Assembly: GCF_900156095.1 (NCBI RefSeq) | Contig: NZ_FTMJ01000003.1 | Location: forward strand, 62,001-126,000 | Length of the DNA stretch: 64,000 nucleotides | Direction of reading: 5' to 3' | DNA from: Aeromonas sp. RU39B | GTDB lineage: Bacteria > Pseudomonadota > Gammaproteobacteria > Enterobacterales > Aeromonadaceae | Shown here: positions 9,074-17,622 of the stretch, piece after piece | How positions within the stretch are numbered: position 1 is the first letter of the stretch | How the letters are laid out: each line of letters begins with the position of its first letter | Position numbers and translations under genes: made by a program | Notes under the pieces: generated by a model | The model's database searches: none | Seen by the model: only the letters and a program-made list of their open reading frames with translations | Told to the model about the DNA's origin: nothing

Positions 9074-9674
9074 GGACAAAACGCGCTTGCTCCTCGGCAC
9101 TGAGCGGCAAGGGATGCACCTGCCAATCGGTAAATTGCAGCCTAGTCACATCACCCTGCTTGTCGTGAATGGCCAAGGCGCGAAAGCCTTGCTCGCCACT
9201 GAGCTCGAGCTTGGCAAACACCTTGTCGAGCGGCGCCTGTTTCGGCATGAGGGTCAGGGTCCAGGCGCTCTGCCCCTGGCTGGCCAGCTGATGAGTAAAG
9301 TAGTGTCCAAGCGATGCTTCGGTAGGATCGAACAGGGCTAGCATCAGATGGCTGAACTCCAGCAGCTGCGGGTTATCGAGCACCTGGGCCGGTTGCCCCG
9401 GCATCTGCTGCACCATGCGACTCGGGGTGAGCGTCAACGTCAGCTCAAACGGCTTTACTTGGTGCCACCAGAGCCCCTGACCACGCGCCAGCAGCAGCTC
9501 ACCGGACGACAACAGCGGCTTGGTCAGTCCACTCACCTGCCGCGCCTGCTCAAAGCGGGCGTGCTGTACGTCACCGGCATTGATCTGCTGGCGAACCTGC
9601 TCGAGGGTTATGGCATCAGCGCGGCCCACGCCCAGCAGCATCAGGGCAATCAAGCACAGGATAGGGCGCATCAT
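9066..9674 (-). CDS. apeL: LolA-like periplasmic carrier ApeL
   Basis: A 202-residue secreted protein with a signal peptide (MMRPILCLIALMLLG, cleavage near RADA). The mature part fits the LolA/LolB-like lipoprotein-carrier fold: VRQQINAGDVQHARFEQ, then repeated beta strands such as LLSSGELLLARGQGLWW. It should shuttle the hydrophobic product between the exporter and the outer membrane, by analogy with LolA carrying lipoproteins. The start at 9674 overlaps the apeK stop as ATGA; the open frame continues upstream but lacks a better start. Confidence 0.85.
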   Translation of the reverse strand: MMRPILCLIALMLLGVGRADAITLEQVRQQINAGDVQHARFEQARQVSGLTKPLLSSGELLLARGQGLWWHQVKPFELTLTLTPSRMVQQMPGQPAQVLDNPQLLEFSHLMLALFDPTEASLGHYFTHQLASQGQSAWTLTLMPKQAPLDKVFAKLELSGEQGFRALAIHDKQGDVTRLQFTDWQVHPLPLSAEEQARFVHE

Positions 9675-10093
9675 TGCTCCACGCCCAGCCGTTCGAGCAG
9701 CACGCGCGGGGATGCCAGACACATCTCACCACTTTTTTTATCCACCGCAACCTGCACGGAGTAGCCCTTACTGGTGCGCTGACCGGTTGCCGGGTCAAAC
9801 AGCAGATAGTCAATCTTGAGACGATTCTGATACTCCACCAAGGTAGCGCGCACCCGCACCGTCTGGCCAAAGCGCAGCGGTGCAATGTATTTCATGCGCA
9901 CATCGATCACCGGCCAGAGATAGCCGGAGGCCTCCATCTGCGGATAGTTGTAATTGATGCGATCGAGCAGCGCGCAGCGCGCCAGCTCGACATAACGCAG
10001 GTAGTGGCCATGCCAGGCAACGGCCATCATGTCCACATCGTGAAACGGGATGGTGACATCCACCTCGGCGCTTAGCTGCCAGGGCTCAGACAT
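9671..10093 (-). CDS. apeK: Hotdog acyl-ACP/CoA thioesterase ApeK
   Basis: A 140-residue 4HBT/YbgC-type thioesterase. The catalytic region FHDVDMMAVAWHGHYLRYVELAR contains the conserved Asp and the family's H-x-Y segment. It likely releases polyene or stalled acyl chains from ACP, or edits them. ATG at 10093 is chosen because it overlaps the ammonia-lyase stop by 8 bases and begins the homologous region. The upstream open frame has no family similarity. Confidence 0.87.
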   Translation of the reverse strand: MSEPWQLSAEVDVTIPFHDVDMMAVAWHGHYLRYVELARCALLDRINYNYPQMEASGYLWPVIDVRMKYIAPLRFGQTVRVRATLVEYQNRLKIDYLLFDPATGQRTSKGYSVQVAVDKKSGEMCLASPRVLLERLGVEQ

Positions 10094-11636
10094 GGGGCAC
10101 CTCATCAAACAGCGGGTAATGGCGTACTTGCAGGCGAGCCAATAGGGCGCGCAACTCGGCCTCAAGCGGACGGTCTTCCTGCAAGAAGGGGTGATCGCAG
10201 CGCACCGCTGCCACCATCTCTGTCAACGCCGGACTCAAGGGCTGGGCTGCATCGCCCTGTAGAGCAAGGCGCAGCTCAACCCCCTGCACCGCCGCTAACA
10301 AGCTGGCGGCTGCCACCTGCTCAGTCAAGGTCAGCACTCGCAGCGCATCGCGAGCGGCGATGGTGCCCATGCTCACCTTGTCCTGGTTGTGGCACTCGGT
10401 AGAGCGTGAAAACACGCTAGCCGGCATGGTGTGTTTTAGCGCTTCTGCCGTCCAGGCCGAGGCACCAATCTGCACCGCTTTAAAACCGTGGTTGATAAAA
10501 CGGCGCTCATCGCTGGCTCCCGACAGGTTACTCGGCAATCCCTGATTGAACTTGCTATCCACCAGCTGGGCCAACTGACGATCGAGCAAGTCCGCCAGAT
10601 TGGCCACGGCGATCTTCATACTATCCATGGCCATGGCGATATGGCCGCCATAGAAGTGACCGCCATGCATCACATGCTCGCCATCGCCATCAATAAGGGG
10701 ATTGTCATTAGCGCTGTTGAGCTCGTTTTCAATCAGGGTACGCCACCAGGGCAGAGTGTCAGCCACCACGCCAATGACGTGAGGGGCGCAGCGCAGAGAG
10801 TAGCGATCCTGCAGACGGTTGCTGTGATGCGGCAGATCGCCGCTCTGCAGATCAGCGCGTAGCCAAGCAGCGATCTGCTGCTGCCCCGGATGGGGCTTGG
10901 CCGCAAACAACCGTTCGTCAAAGTGAAAGGCATTGCCCTGCATCGCCACACTCACCAGCGCCGTAATGCGGGTAGACAAACGCATCAGATAATCGCAGCG
11001 CGAATAGGCAAGACAGGCCAGCGCCGTCATCACCGAGGTGCCGTTCATCAATGCCAGCCCCTCTTTCGGGCGCAAAGTCAGCGGCGCAATGCCCAGCTCA
11101 TGATAGAGATCTGCCGCCGAAACCAACTCACCATTGCGGTAGATCTCACGTTCACCCACTAGGGCGGCGGCGACATAGGAGAGCGGCGTCAGATCGCCAC
11201 TGGCCCCCACCGAACCCTCTTCGGGAATGCGCGGCAGCAGGTCTTGCTCCAGCAGCCAGTGCAGGCGCTCAAGCAACCCCATGCTGACGCCGGATACACC
11301 CTGCACCAATGAGTTAAGACGCGTCGCCAGCACAGCCCGTGTTGCAGCCAGATCGAGGTTGGCTCCAAGGCCACAACCGTGAAAACGGGTCAGGTGCAAC
11401 GGCAAGGTATCGACCCATTCAAGCGGCACGGCGCGGGTGACCGAATCGCCATAACCTGTGGTCACGCCGTAGATCACCCCTTCTTCGCTCAGCAGGCGGT
11501 CGAGGTAATCGGCACCACGCGAAATACGCGCCCGAAAGGCCGGGTCGCAATAGAGTCTTGGCACAGCACGGCGCTCTGCCAAGGCGACGACATCTTCAAT
11601 CGTGAGGGGCCCAGCCCCAAAGACAATCTCACGCAT
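10086..11636 (-). CDS. Aromatic amino acid ammonia-lyase (HAL/TAL/PAL family)
   Basis: A 516-residue MIO-dependent lyase, full length for the family. Ala145-Ser146-Gly147 in VGASGDLTPL should cyclise to the MIO prosthetic group. Tyr56 in YGVTTGYG is the catalytic base position, and NSANDNPL, QDRYSLRCAPH and NQDKVSMGT are conserved. At the substrate-selectivity pair this protein has Phe85-His86, unlike Ser-His of histidine lyases, His-Leu of Rhodobacter TAL and Phe-Leu of PALs. No hut genes are nearby. Its place inside the ape operon, 7 bases after apeJ and overlapping apeK by 8, argues that it makes the (hydroxy)cinnamate starter rather than degrading histidine. The exact substrate is open. 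Confidence 0.88.
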   Translation of the reverse strand: MREIVFGAGPLTIEDVVALAERRAVPRLYCDPAFRARISRGADYLDRLLSEEGVIYGVTTGYGDSVTRAVPLEWVDTLPLHLTRFHGCGLGANLDLAATRAVLATRLNSLVQGVSGVSMGLLERLHWLLEQDLLPRIPEEGSVGASGDLTPLSYVAAALVGEREIYRNGELVSAADLYHELGIAPLTLRPKEGLALMNGTSVMTALACLAYSRCDYLMRLSTRITALVSVAMQGNAFHFDERLFAAKPHPGQQQIAAWLRADLQSGDLPHHSNRLQDRYSLRCAPHVIGVVADTLPWWRTLIENELNSANDNPLIDGDGEHVMHGGHFYGGHIAMAMDSMKIAVANLADLLDRQLAQLVDSKFNQGLPSNLSGASDERRFINHGFKAVQIGASAWTAEALKHTMPASVFSRSTECHNQDKVSMGTIAARDALRVLTLTEQVAAASLLAAVQGVELRLALQGDAAQPLSPALTEMVAAVRCDHPFLQEDRPLEAELRALLARLQVRHYPLFDEVPHV

Positions 11637-11643
11637 GGGTTAC

Positions 11644-13320
11644 TCAGTCCGGCTCATCGGTCAGATGCCAGAAGTCGAAAAAATTGAACCAGTCGAGCGG
11701 GGCTTGCAGGCAGTGCGCCTCCAGCCGCTCGGCATAGTGGCGCACGCGCGCTTCCAGCAGTTGCTGGCGGTTAGCTCTGGGTAGCGGCTGGCCATCAGCA
11801 AACGGCTCGAAGTGCACCCGAAAACGCCCCTGCTCCTTGAGACCAAACATCAGATACGTGGGGCATCCCAGCACGGCAGAGAGTGCAAACGGCCCGAGCG
11901 GGAACGGCGCTGGCTGACCAAGAAAATCGGCCCACACCACCCGTTTTTCACGAGTCACCGAGGTGCGATCGCCGACGATCACCACCCACTCACCGGCATC
12001 AAGCCGCTCTTTGAGCAAAATGGCGGTATCGGCCCCCAACTCCTGCACCTGAACCAGATTAAGGCCGGCCTGCGGGTTGATCTCCTGCAGCAAGGCATTA
12101 AAACGGGCGGCATGACGGGTAAAGACCAGAGCCGTGATGTGCACCGCCCCTTCCTGATGACCGAGCGCCCGGCACAGCTCCAAATCGCCCAGGTGCGAGC
12201 CCAGGATCAGCGCGCCCTGACCGCGCGCCGCCTGGTAGTGTTCGCGGCCCACCAGCTCAATCTGATCGAGCCGGATATCACCGCGCCAGCCAGCCAGCTT
12301 GTCGAGGGCCGCTTCGCCAAAGCGCAGAAAGTGGCGCAGGCTGCCAAGGGGCCCGGGCAGTGTGACACCACGCTCTGCCGCCCGTTGGCTCAAGCGCGCC
12401 AGATAGTCTTGGGAGGCCTGACGCTGACTGCGCCCGGTCAGCCAGAAATAGGTGATCACCGGCAGTAAAATAGCCTTGAAGCCGGGCCGGCCGAGCAGGC
12501 TGTAGCTCCAGAGCATGATGCGCAGCCCGAGCAAGGTGCCGCGCTCAGGCGTGCGCGACCAGTGCGCGCGACCCAATGCCAGCCATGCTTTGGGCCAGCG
12601 CAGCAGATGGCGAGCGCCTTCACCAAGCAGGGTCAACACCAGCCGGGTGTGCATCCAGGAGATGCGCAGGTTGTCAGCCAGTGGGTCAAAATGGGAGAGT
12701 CCGTCTTGCGGATAGTGTACCCGCAGTGGCACAAAGCGCACCGGCACCTTGCGCCAATAGAGGCGCACCATCACTTCGATATCAAAGTCCATCCGCTCGC
12801 CAAGACGACAACCTTCGAGCAAGGCGCAGGTCGCAGCCAACGGGTAGACCCGAAAACCGCACATGCTATCGCGAATATCCAGCGACAGCGTCTCAATCCA
12901 GACCCAGACATGGGTGAGATAGCGGCCGTAGAGGCGCCCCTTGGGCACCGATTCATCATATTCGGGTGCGCCGGACACCAGCGCCGTCGGGTATTGCTCA
13001 GCCTCGGCCAACAGATCCGGCAAGCGGGTCAGATCGTGCTGACCATCGGCATCGACCTGCAGCGCGTGGCTAAATCCCCGCGCCTTGGCGGCCCGTAGCG
13101 CCGTCATTACGGCGCCACCTTTGCCACGATTGCGCTCGTGGCGAAGCAGGCTGACCCAACCGGCATGCTCGGCAGCCAGCACATCCAGCGCCGCCGCCGC
13201 TTGCGGCTCACTGCCATCATCGACCAGCAGGCAGGGAAGCTGGTAGCGCTCAAGCTGCGCCAGCACCTTGCGCAAAGGGGAGGCATGGTTATAGCAGGGG
13301 ATGATGATGCACGGGTTCAT
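11644..13320 (-). CDS. apeJ: GT2 glycosyltransferase-LPLAT acyltransferase fusion ApeJ
   Basis: A 558-residue two-domain protein. Residues 1 to about 240 are a family-2 glycosyltransferase: IIPCYNHA start, LVDDGSE, GKGGA and the metal-binding DADGQHD. After a linker with hydrophobic helices, residues from about 320 to the end form a lysophospholipid acyltransferase-like domain with HLGDLE as the HX4D-type motif and GDRTSV downstream. It presumably builds the lipid anchor of the aryl polyene by transferring a sugar and an acyl group. The same fusion occurs in described APE clusters. It overlaps apeI by 4 bases. Confidence 0.9.
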   Translation of the reverse strand: MNPCIIIPCYNHASPLRKVLAQLERYQLPCLLVDDGSEPQAAAALDVLAAEHAGWVSLLRHERNRGKGGAVMTALRAAKARGFSHALQVDADGQHDLTRLPDLLAEAEQYPTALVSGAPEYDESVPKGRLYGRYLTHVWVWIETLSLDIRDSMCGFRVYPLAATCALLEGCRLGERMDFDIEVMVRLYWRKVPVRFVPLRVHYPQDGLSHFDPLADNLRISWMHTRLVLTLLGEGARHLLRWPKAWLALGRAHWSRTPERGTLLGLRIMLWSYSLLGRPGFKAILLPVITYFWLTGRSQRQASQDYLARLSQRAAERGVTLPGPLGSLRHFLRFGEAALDKLAGWRGDIRLDQIELVGREHYQAARGQGALILGSHLGDLELCRALGHQEGAVHITALVFTRHAARFNALLQEINPQAGLNLVQVQELGADTAILLKERLDAGEWVVIVGDRTSVTREKRVVWADFLGQPAPFPLGPFALSAVLGCPTYLMFGLKEQGRFRVHFEPFADGQPLPRANRQQLLEARVRHYAERLEAHCLQAPLDWFNFFDFWHLTDEPD

Positions 13321-13682
13321 GTCAGGCTCACCCGACCACTGCTCGCCAGCTCACCCGGCTCACCATCCGACTGTAAAATCCGATATTCAAAGCGCAGCCG
13401 TCCCTCGGCGTGGCGTTGCAAAGACAAGGCGCAGCGCATACCCGGTCGTAAAGGGCGCTGGAATTTAAGCTGATCCATGCCAGCAAATTGCCCCTCCATC
13501 ACCCCTTCGCGGCGCGCCAGCGCCAGAGCCCAGTGCAGCTGGGTCACGCCCGGCAGCAGGGCTGCACCGGGAAAGTGGCCGCTAAACCAGGGCAAATCTG
13601 GCGCAAGGTAGAGAGTCAGCAACACGCCTGTTCCATCAGGCTGGCATGCCTGCACTTCGGGTAACAAGCTCGCGTCCATCAT
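13317..13682 (-). CDS. apeI: APE short hotdog dehydratase subunit ApeI
   Basis: A 121-residue FabZ-like hotdog protein. The conserved segment around WFSGHFPGAALLPGVTQLHWA carries the catalytic His (in GHFPG) and resembles ACP dehydratases. With ApeP it forms the dehydratase complex of the APE pathway. The start at 13682 is taken because ATGATG overlaps the apeH stop by 4 bases. The longer upstream frame is entirely inside apeH. Confidence 0.87.
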   Translation of the reverse strand: MMDASLLPEVQACQPDGTGVLLTLYLAPDLPWFSGHFPGAALLPGVTQLHWALALARREGVMEGQFAGMDQLKFQRPLRPGMRCALSLQRHAEGRLRFEYRILQSDGEPGELASSGRVSLT

Positions 13683-15055
13683 GCATCGTCCTCCGGCAAG
13701 GTGATGTCGCAAGCAAAGCTATGACGCAGCGCCACCCCATCGCGTTTGCCTGCACCGGTCAATGGCATGGTATTAAACATCCGCAGAGAGCGCGGCAGCG
13801 CTACCGGCTCCAGCCAGGGACGCAGTCTCTGACGCAGTGCCTGCAAAAAGGGACCATGCCCCAACGCATCATATTCCGCTTGCCCCTCGGCACTTGGCAC
13901 CAGTGCTACGCCCAGCACCTTACGACCGCCTCGCTCCAGTGGCATCACGGCCACCTCGTTGACCCAGGGCAGTGACAACAGACGCAGCTCGACGTCATCT
14001 AACGAGATGCGTTTCTCTTCGAGTTTGATAATTCGATCGCTACGACCGAGCAGGCGAAACTGTTGGCCACCCTCATCCAGTGCAATGCGATCGCTGCCAA
14101 GCCAGGGCGTATTGTCCGGTAAAAACGGAGAAATCAGCGTCAGCAACTGATCGGCGCCCGAGCTTAACTGCATACCGGGAAACGCATGCCAGCACTGATC
14201 TTCCTGTTCACGCTGGCGCCAGCCAATCCCACCGGTTTCGCTGCTGCCATAGATTTCGACCGGTCGCTGGCCGAGCAACGCTGCGCACTGCCTGGCATCC
14301 TGCCAGGCCAGCGGACCACCGGAAGAGAGCACCAGTTGGCAGCCACTGCTTTGCAAAGCAGGATCGAGACGGGACAAAAAGGCAGGTGAACTGACCAGCA
14401 GCCAGGGGCCGCTATCGCTTTGCAATTGCTCGGGATAATCGGTCTGACGGCGCGCCAGCGGAATTCCCAGCGCCAGCGGCAGCAAGATACGAAACAGCAG
14501 GCCGTAGATATGCTGATGACTGACACTCGAATAGAGCCGGGCACCGTGACTGCACTGACCCCACAGAGAGCACTGCACACGCACTTCGGTGTCCAGTTGT
14601 TGCCACACCTTGCCAATGGGCTTGGGATCACCGCTCGAGCCCGAGGTGTAGAGCGTGATGGTTGGTGCGAGTGAACCGGTGCCGGGTTGGTAAAATGAAC
14701 GCGGAGCAGCTGTCGGAAGTTCATCGATCATAAGCTGCGGACAGGAGAGGTCAGCCGGTTCATCGGCCAGCACACCATCAAATGCGCCTTGCGCCAGTAA
14801 GGCAGCCAAGGCAGCAGGGCGCTGGTGACCGGGCAAGATCATCTGATGGCCGGTGAGGGCGCAAGCCAGCAGGGCTTGGCAAAAATGGTAACTGTCGGTC
14901 AGACAGATCGCCCAACGCTGTGCACCCGCACCATTCATGCGAGCCGCCAGTTGCAGAGCCCCCGAGCGCAAGTCGGCTAGGGACAGGTCGCCCTCAACGC
15001 CAAAGGCCACCACCCGCTCGGCCGGAGCCTGCCACAGCTCATCAAGTAGGGTCAT
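13679..15055 (-). CDS. apeH: Aryl-AMP/acyl-ACP ligase ApeH
   Basis: A 458-residue ANL-superfamily adenylating enzyme. The P-loop-like motif is TLYTSGSSGDPKPIGK, the A5 motif YGSSETGGIGWR, and the A7/A8 region has LLGRSDRIIKLEEKRIS; the C-terminal catalytic Lys lies in LTGAGKRDG. It activates the aromatic starter acid with ATP and loads it on an ACP rather than CoA, as shown for ApeH homologues. It overlaps apeG by 14 bases and apeI by 4. Supply of the acid by the neighbouring ammonia-lyase is an inference. Confidence 0.9.
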   Translation of the reverse strand: MTLLDELWQAPAERVVAFGVEGDLSLADLRSGALQLAARMNGAGAQRWAICLTDSYHFCQALLACALTGHQMILPGHQRPAALAALLAQGAFDGVLADEPADLSCPQLMIDELPTAAPRSFYQPGTGSLAPTITLYTSGSSGDPKPIGKVWQQLDTEVRVQCSLWGQCSHGARLYSSVSHQHIYGLLFRILLPLALGIPLARRQTDYPEQLQSDSGPWLLVSSPAFLSRLDPALQSSGCQLVLSSGGPLAWQDARQCAALLGQRPVEIYGSSETGGIGWRQREQEDQCWHAFPGMQLSSGADQLLTLISPFLPDNTPWLGSDRIALDEGGQQFRLLGRSDRIIKLEEKRISLDDVELRLLSLPWVNEVAVMPLERGGRKVLGVALVPSAEGQAEYDALGHGPFLQALRQRLRPWLEPVALPRSLRMFNTMPLTGAGKRDGVALRHSFACDITLPEDDA

Positions 15056-15617
15056 TGTCCCCTCCCCGCATCACATGTCGGCGCACCAGCCACTCTCCCC
15101 CCATCAAGACGCCGATCAGCACATAGCTAATCAAACCGTTATAGAGGCTCCACAACGCAAGGTCACCGTGCAGGATGGTCAAGGTGGCCAAGGCCGCGTT
15201 GATGATAAAAAACAGGCACCACACCTGGGTCACGCGCCGGGTATAACGCACGCCACGCGGCGGCAGGTCAGGGGTGGTCAGGCGAGCCAGACGCTCCACC
15301 AGTGTCATGGGCTGGCGCAGACTCCAGCCAAATACCGCCAGCAGGGTCAGATTGACCACCAGCGGATAGAACAAGAGCCAGTGTTGGGCTTTGAACCACA
15401 GGCTAAGCACCACCAGCGCCAACCCCACCACGCCGGCCAGACGCGCCGCCCACAACCACTCACGCAGCGCAGCACTGCCTGGCAGCAGACGCAAGGCAAA
15501 CAGCGGGAGCAGCATCAGAGCCAGCGCGTCGTGACTCCAGCGGGTCATGCCGACATAGACCAACAAGGGGTAGAGCAGTAGCACGCCCCCGGCCAGCAGG
15601 TTGAAACCACGCACCAT
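15042..15617 (-). CDS. apeG: COG4648-type inner-membrane protein ApeG
   Basis: A 191-residue polytopic membrane protein with about six hydrophobic helices, including LLAGGVLLLYPLLVYVG, LAGVVGLALVVLSLWF and VNLTLLAVFGW. It belongs to the COG4648 group of predicted membrane proteins that occur almost only in aryl polyene clusters. Its biochemical role is unknown; it may anchor the soluble synthase or assist transfer to the lipid. It shares one base with the apeF stop/start junction and overlaps apeH by 14 bases. Confidence 0.82.
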   Translation of the reverse strand: MVRGFNLLAGGVLLLYPLLVYVGMTRWSHDALALMLLPLFALRLLPGSAALREWLWAARLAGVVGLALVVLSLWFKAQHWLLFYPLVVNLTLLAVFGWSLRQPMTLVERLARLTTPDLPPRGVRYTRRVTQVWCLFFIINAALATLTILHGDLALWSLYNGLISYVLIGVLMGGEWLVRRHVMRGGDNDPT

Positions 15618-15865
15618 CAGGCGGCGAGCAGACGCTCTACCGCGTCCACCACATCGGCCACGGTGCGCACGGATTTGAACTCTTCCGGCTTGATTTTCTT
15701 GCCGGTGAGTTTTTGCAGATGCACCACCAGATCGATGGCATCAATGCTATCGAGCTCCAACTGCTGATAGAGCTGGGCATCCATGGTCACGGCGTCGGCA
15801 TCAATCTCAAACAAATCGACCAGAGCGCTGCGGATCTCGTTGAAAATCTCCTCTCTGGTCATCAT
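15617..15865 (-). CDS. apeF: Acyl carrier protein ApeF
   Basis: An 82-residue, highly acidic acyl carrier protein. The phosphopantetheine attachment Ser lies in LELDSIDAIDL at about residue 40. The helix II and III patterns (HLQKLTGKKIKPEEFKSV and TVADVVDAV) are standard. It overlaps the second ACP gene by 4 bases. APE clusters characteristically carry two ACPs. No phosphopantetheinyl transferase gene is visible in the window, so a housekeeping enzyme must activate both. Confidence 0.92.
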   Translation of the reverse strand: MMTREEIFNEIRSALVDLFEIDADAVTMDAQLYQQLELDSIDAIDLVVHLQKLTGKKIKPEEFKSVRTVADVVDAVERLLAA

Positions 15866-16128
15866 GCACGCTCCTGCTGGGCATTCACCAACGCGGCCAG
15901 TGCTGCCACCGAGGCAAAGTGGCGGCGAGTGTTTTCATCATCAGCCGAGAGCACGATACCGTAACGGCCTTTCATTGCGAGCCCCAGCTCCAGCGCATCA
16001 ATGGAGTCGAGGCCGAGGCCATCGCCAAACAGCGGGGCGTCGGTCTCAATCTCGGCCGGAGTCATGCCTTCCAGATTGAGGCTGTCGATAATCAGTTGTT
16101 TGATCTCTTCAATTAGGGCTTGTTGCAT
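15862..16128 (-). CDS. apeE: Acyl carrier protein ApeE
   Basis: An 88-residue acyl carrier protein with its attachment Ser in LGLDSIDALELGL. It differs from ApeF in having GMTPAEIETDAPLF before the Ser and a longer helix III loop with KGRYGIVLS. The two ACPs may divide starter loading and chain extension. Its 5' end overlaps the acyltransferase gene apeD by 20 bases. Confidence 0.92.
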   Translation of the reverse strand: MQQALIEEIKQLIIDSLNLEGMTPAEIETDAPLFGDGLGLDSIDALELGLAMKGRYGIVLSADDENTRRHFASVAALAALVNAQQERA

Positions 16129-16909
16129 CTTGAGTCCATACAGGGTCTTGATTGCCCGGGCTCAATACCCGGGTGAAATGGTGAGTCAGATGACGGGCCG
16201 CCAGCGAAGGGGGCTCGTGAGCCGGAACCAGATCCTGCGCCTGACACTGGGGCAAAAACTGGACGGTAAACACCGGCTTGTGTGTGGGCACATGAAACCA
16301 CTTGTGCTGCTTGGTCAGAAATCTGGCCGAGCAGTGGATGCGAACCGGCTGCAATCTGGCGCCACTTCGCACCGCCAACTGCGCCGCACCACGTTGCAGA
16401 CGTAGTGGTTCACCCGGGGTGGTGCGAGTGCCTTCGGGAAATATCAGCAATATTCCCCCTTGCCGAATCCGCTCAATACATAATGGCAATAACCGCTCGG
16501 CAACCACATTGGGGATATAATCGGCGGCGCGCACAACGCCGGCAACAAATGGATTACGCCACAGCGCCTCTTTGACGATGCAGTCACAATTTGGCATCTC
16601 AGAGGCCAGCAACACATAATCCAGCAGGCTGGGGTGATTTGCCAAGACCAGAGTCCCTTCCAGATTGGCGGGAATACCCTCGACTCGATAATCAAGCACG
16701 CCCATCATCTTTAAAAAACGCATAAAGAGGCGAAAGGAGTGACGAATCGAACCCTGAGCCCAGCGGCGGCGTAACTCACCGCGAACAAACAGCGCAAGCA
16801 GTGGAAACCAGAATATCGTCAGCAATATTCCACCGCCACCAAACAGGGTAAAGCCAAGCATAGTGCCCAGCAATCGCCACCACCGGCTCAGTTGCGCTGC
16901 CATAGCCAC
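16109..16909 (-). CDS. apeD: LPLAT-family acyltransferase ApeD
   Basis: A 266-residue membrane-associated acyltransferase of the PlsC type. There is an N-terminal hydrophobic helix pair (MLGFTLFGGGGILLTIFWF), the HX4D catalytic motif NHPSLLD, and the acceptor motif FPEGTRTT. It probably transfers the polyene or a fatty acyl chain to the lipid anchor. The start could be GTG at 16909 or ATG at 16903; both lie inside the end of apeC. Together with the acyltransferase domain of ApeJ it gives the cluster two LPLAT activities. Confidence 0.88.
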   Translation of the reverse strand: MAMAAQLSRWWRLLGTMLGFTLFGGGGILLTIFWFPLLALFVRGELRRRWAQGSIRHSFRLFMRFLKMMGVLDYRVEGIPANLEGTLVLANHPSLLDYVLLASEMPNCDCIVKEALWRNPFVAGVVRAADYIPNVVAERLLPLCIERIRQGGILLIFPEGTRTTPGEPLRLQRGAAQLAVRSGARLQPVRIHCSARFLTKQHKWFHVPTHKPVFTVQFLPQCQAQDLVPAHEPPSLAARHLTHHFTRVLSPGNQDPVWTQDATSPN

Positions 16910-17622
16910 CCCTGCCGCCCATCAAATACCGAAAAGTGCGATAACCCCATTAGCTGGGCACGCCAACACGATAATGCGCCATCCATCTCTCTCGGGACAG
17001 AAGTTGTCGCCCTGCATCCCTGCCACTCCCCGCCTTTTGCCAAAACCAGCGCCACGGCTCGTGGCGGCATTTCATCGGCAAGCCAAGGCTGGGAAAATGT
17101 CGGGATACGACCTTCAAATGCCACCACCAGCACCTTTTGCAAACCATCAGCCAACATGCCGATAGCCTCGTGCAATGCTGCGGCAAAGCTGCCCTCACCG
17201 GCTGCCAGCGAGCTCATGGGAATGCTGTGCTGCCCCTGAATGGAGGCCAGACCTGCCGAGGTATTGTGGACCGATTGGGAGAAATCAGTGGGGGACAGAG
17301 CTCGCTGCGCCGCCAGCGCCTGCAGCAAGGTGATGGAGCGATCCAGCTCCCCGTGCCGGCTGGCAAACACAGCGCCATCAACGGGATGCTGCTCCATCAT
17401 GCTCAGAGCCAGCTCGACGGCCAGACGGGCACCCTGACTCATACGCCGGGCTACCATCATCGGCAGATGGGGCGTCTGCATGCCTTCGGCCATCGGCCAC
17501 ACGCCGGTATGGGCCCACTCGAGCCACTGCTCGCGCGTCACCAGACCGGGCGCCAATGCCGCAGCGTCGATGATGGAAAAACCGGGATGACTCAGCACAC
17601 ACAAACCTTGGTACATGACCAT
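16888..17622 (-). CDS. apeC: KS-like chain-length-factor partner ApeC
   Basis: A 244-residue half-length ketosynthase-like protein (beta-ketoacyl synthase N-terminal type). Where true ketosynthases carry the nucleophilic Cys in TACSSG, this protein has QSVHNTSAG (His119-Asn120), so it cannot form an acyl-enzyme. It lacks the C-terminal His motifs. ApeC homologues form a heterodimer with ApeO and act like chain-length factors. It is the first gene of the long minus-strand operon. The start ATG at 17622 has only a weak ribosome site; longer frames stop shortly upstream. Confidence 0.87.
   Translation of the reverse strand: MVMYQGLCVLSHPGFSIIDAAALAPGLVTREQWLEWAHTGVWPMAEGMQTPHLPMMVARRMSQGARLAVELALSMMEQHPVDGAVFASRHGELDRSITLLQALAAQRALSPTDFSQSVHNTSAGLASIQGQHSIPMSSLAAGEGSFAAALHEAIGMLADGLQKVLVVAFEGRIPTFSQPWLADEMPPRAVALVLAKGGEWQGCRATTSVPREMDGALSCWRAQLMGLSHFSVFDGRQGWLWQRN

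Noticed and set aside
10086..11636. Histidine utilisation gene hutH
   Set aside because: No hutU, hutI, hutG or hutC nearby; the gene is locked into the ape operon by 7-8 base junctions and lacks the Ser-His pair.
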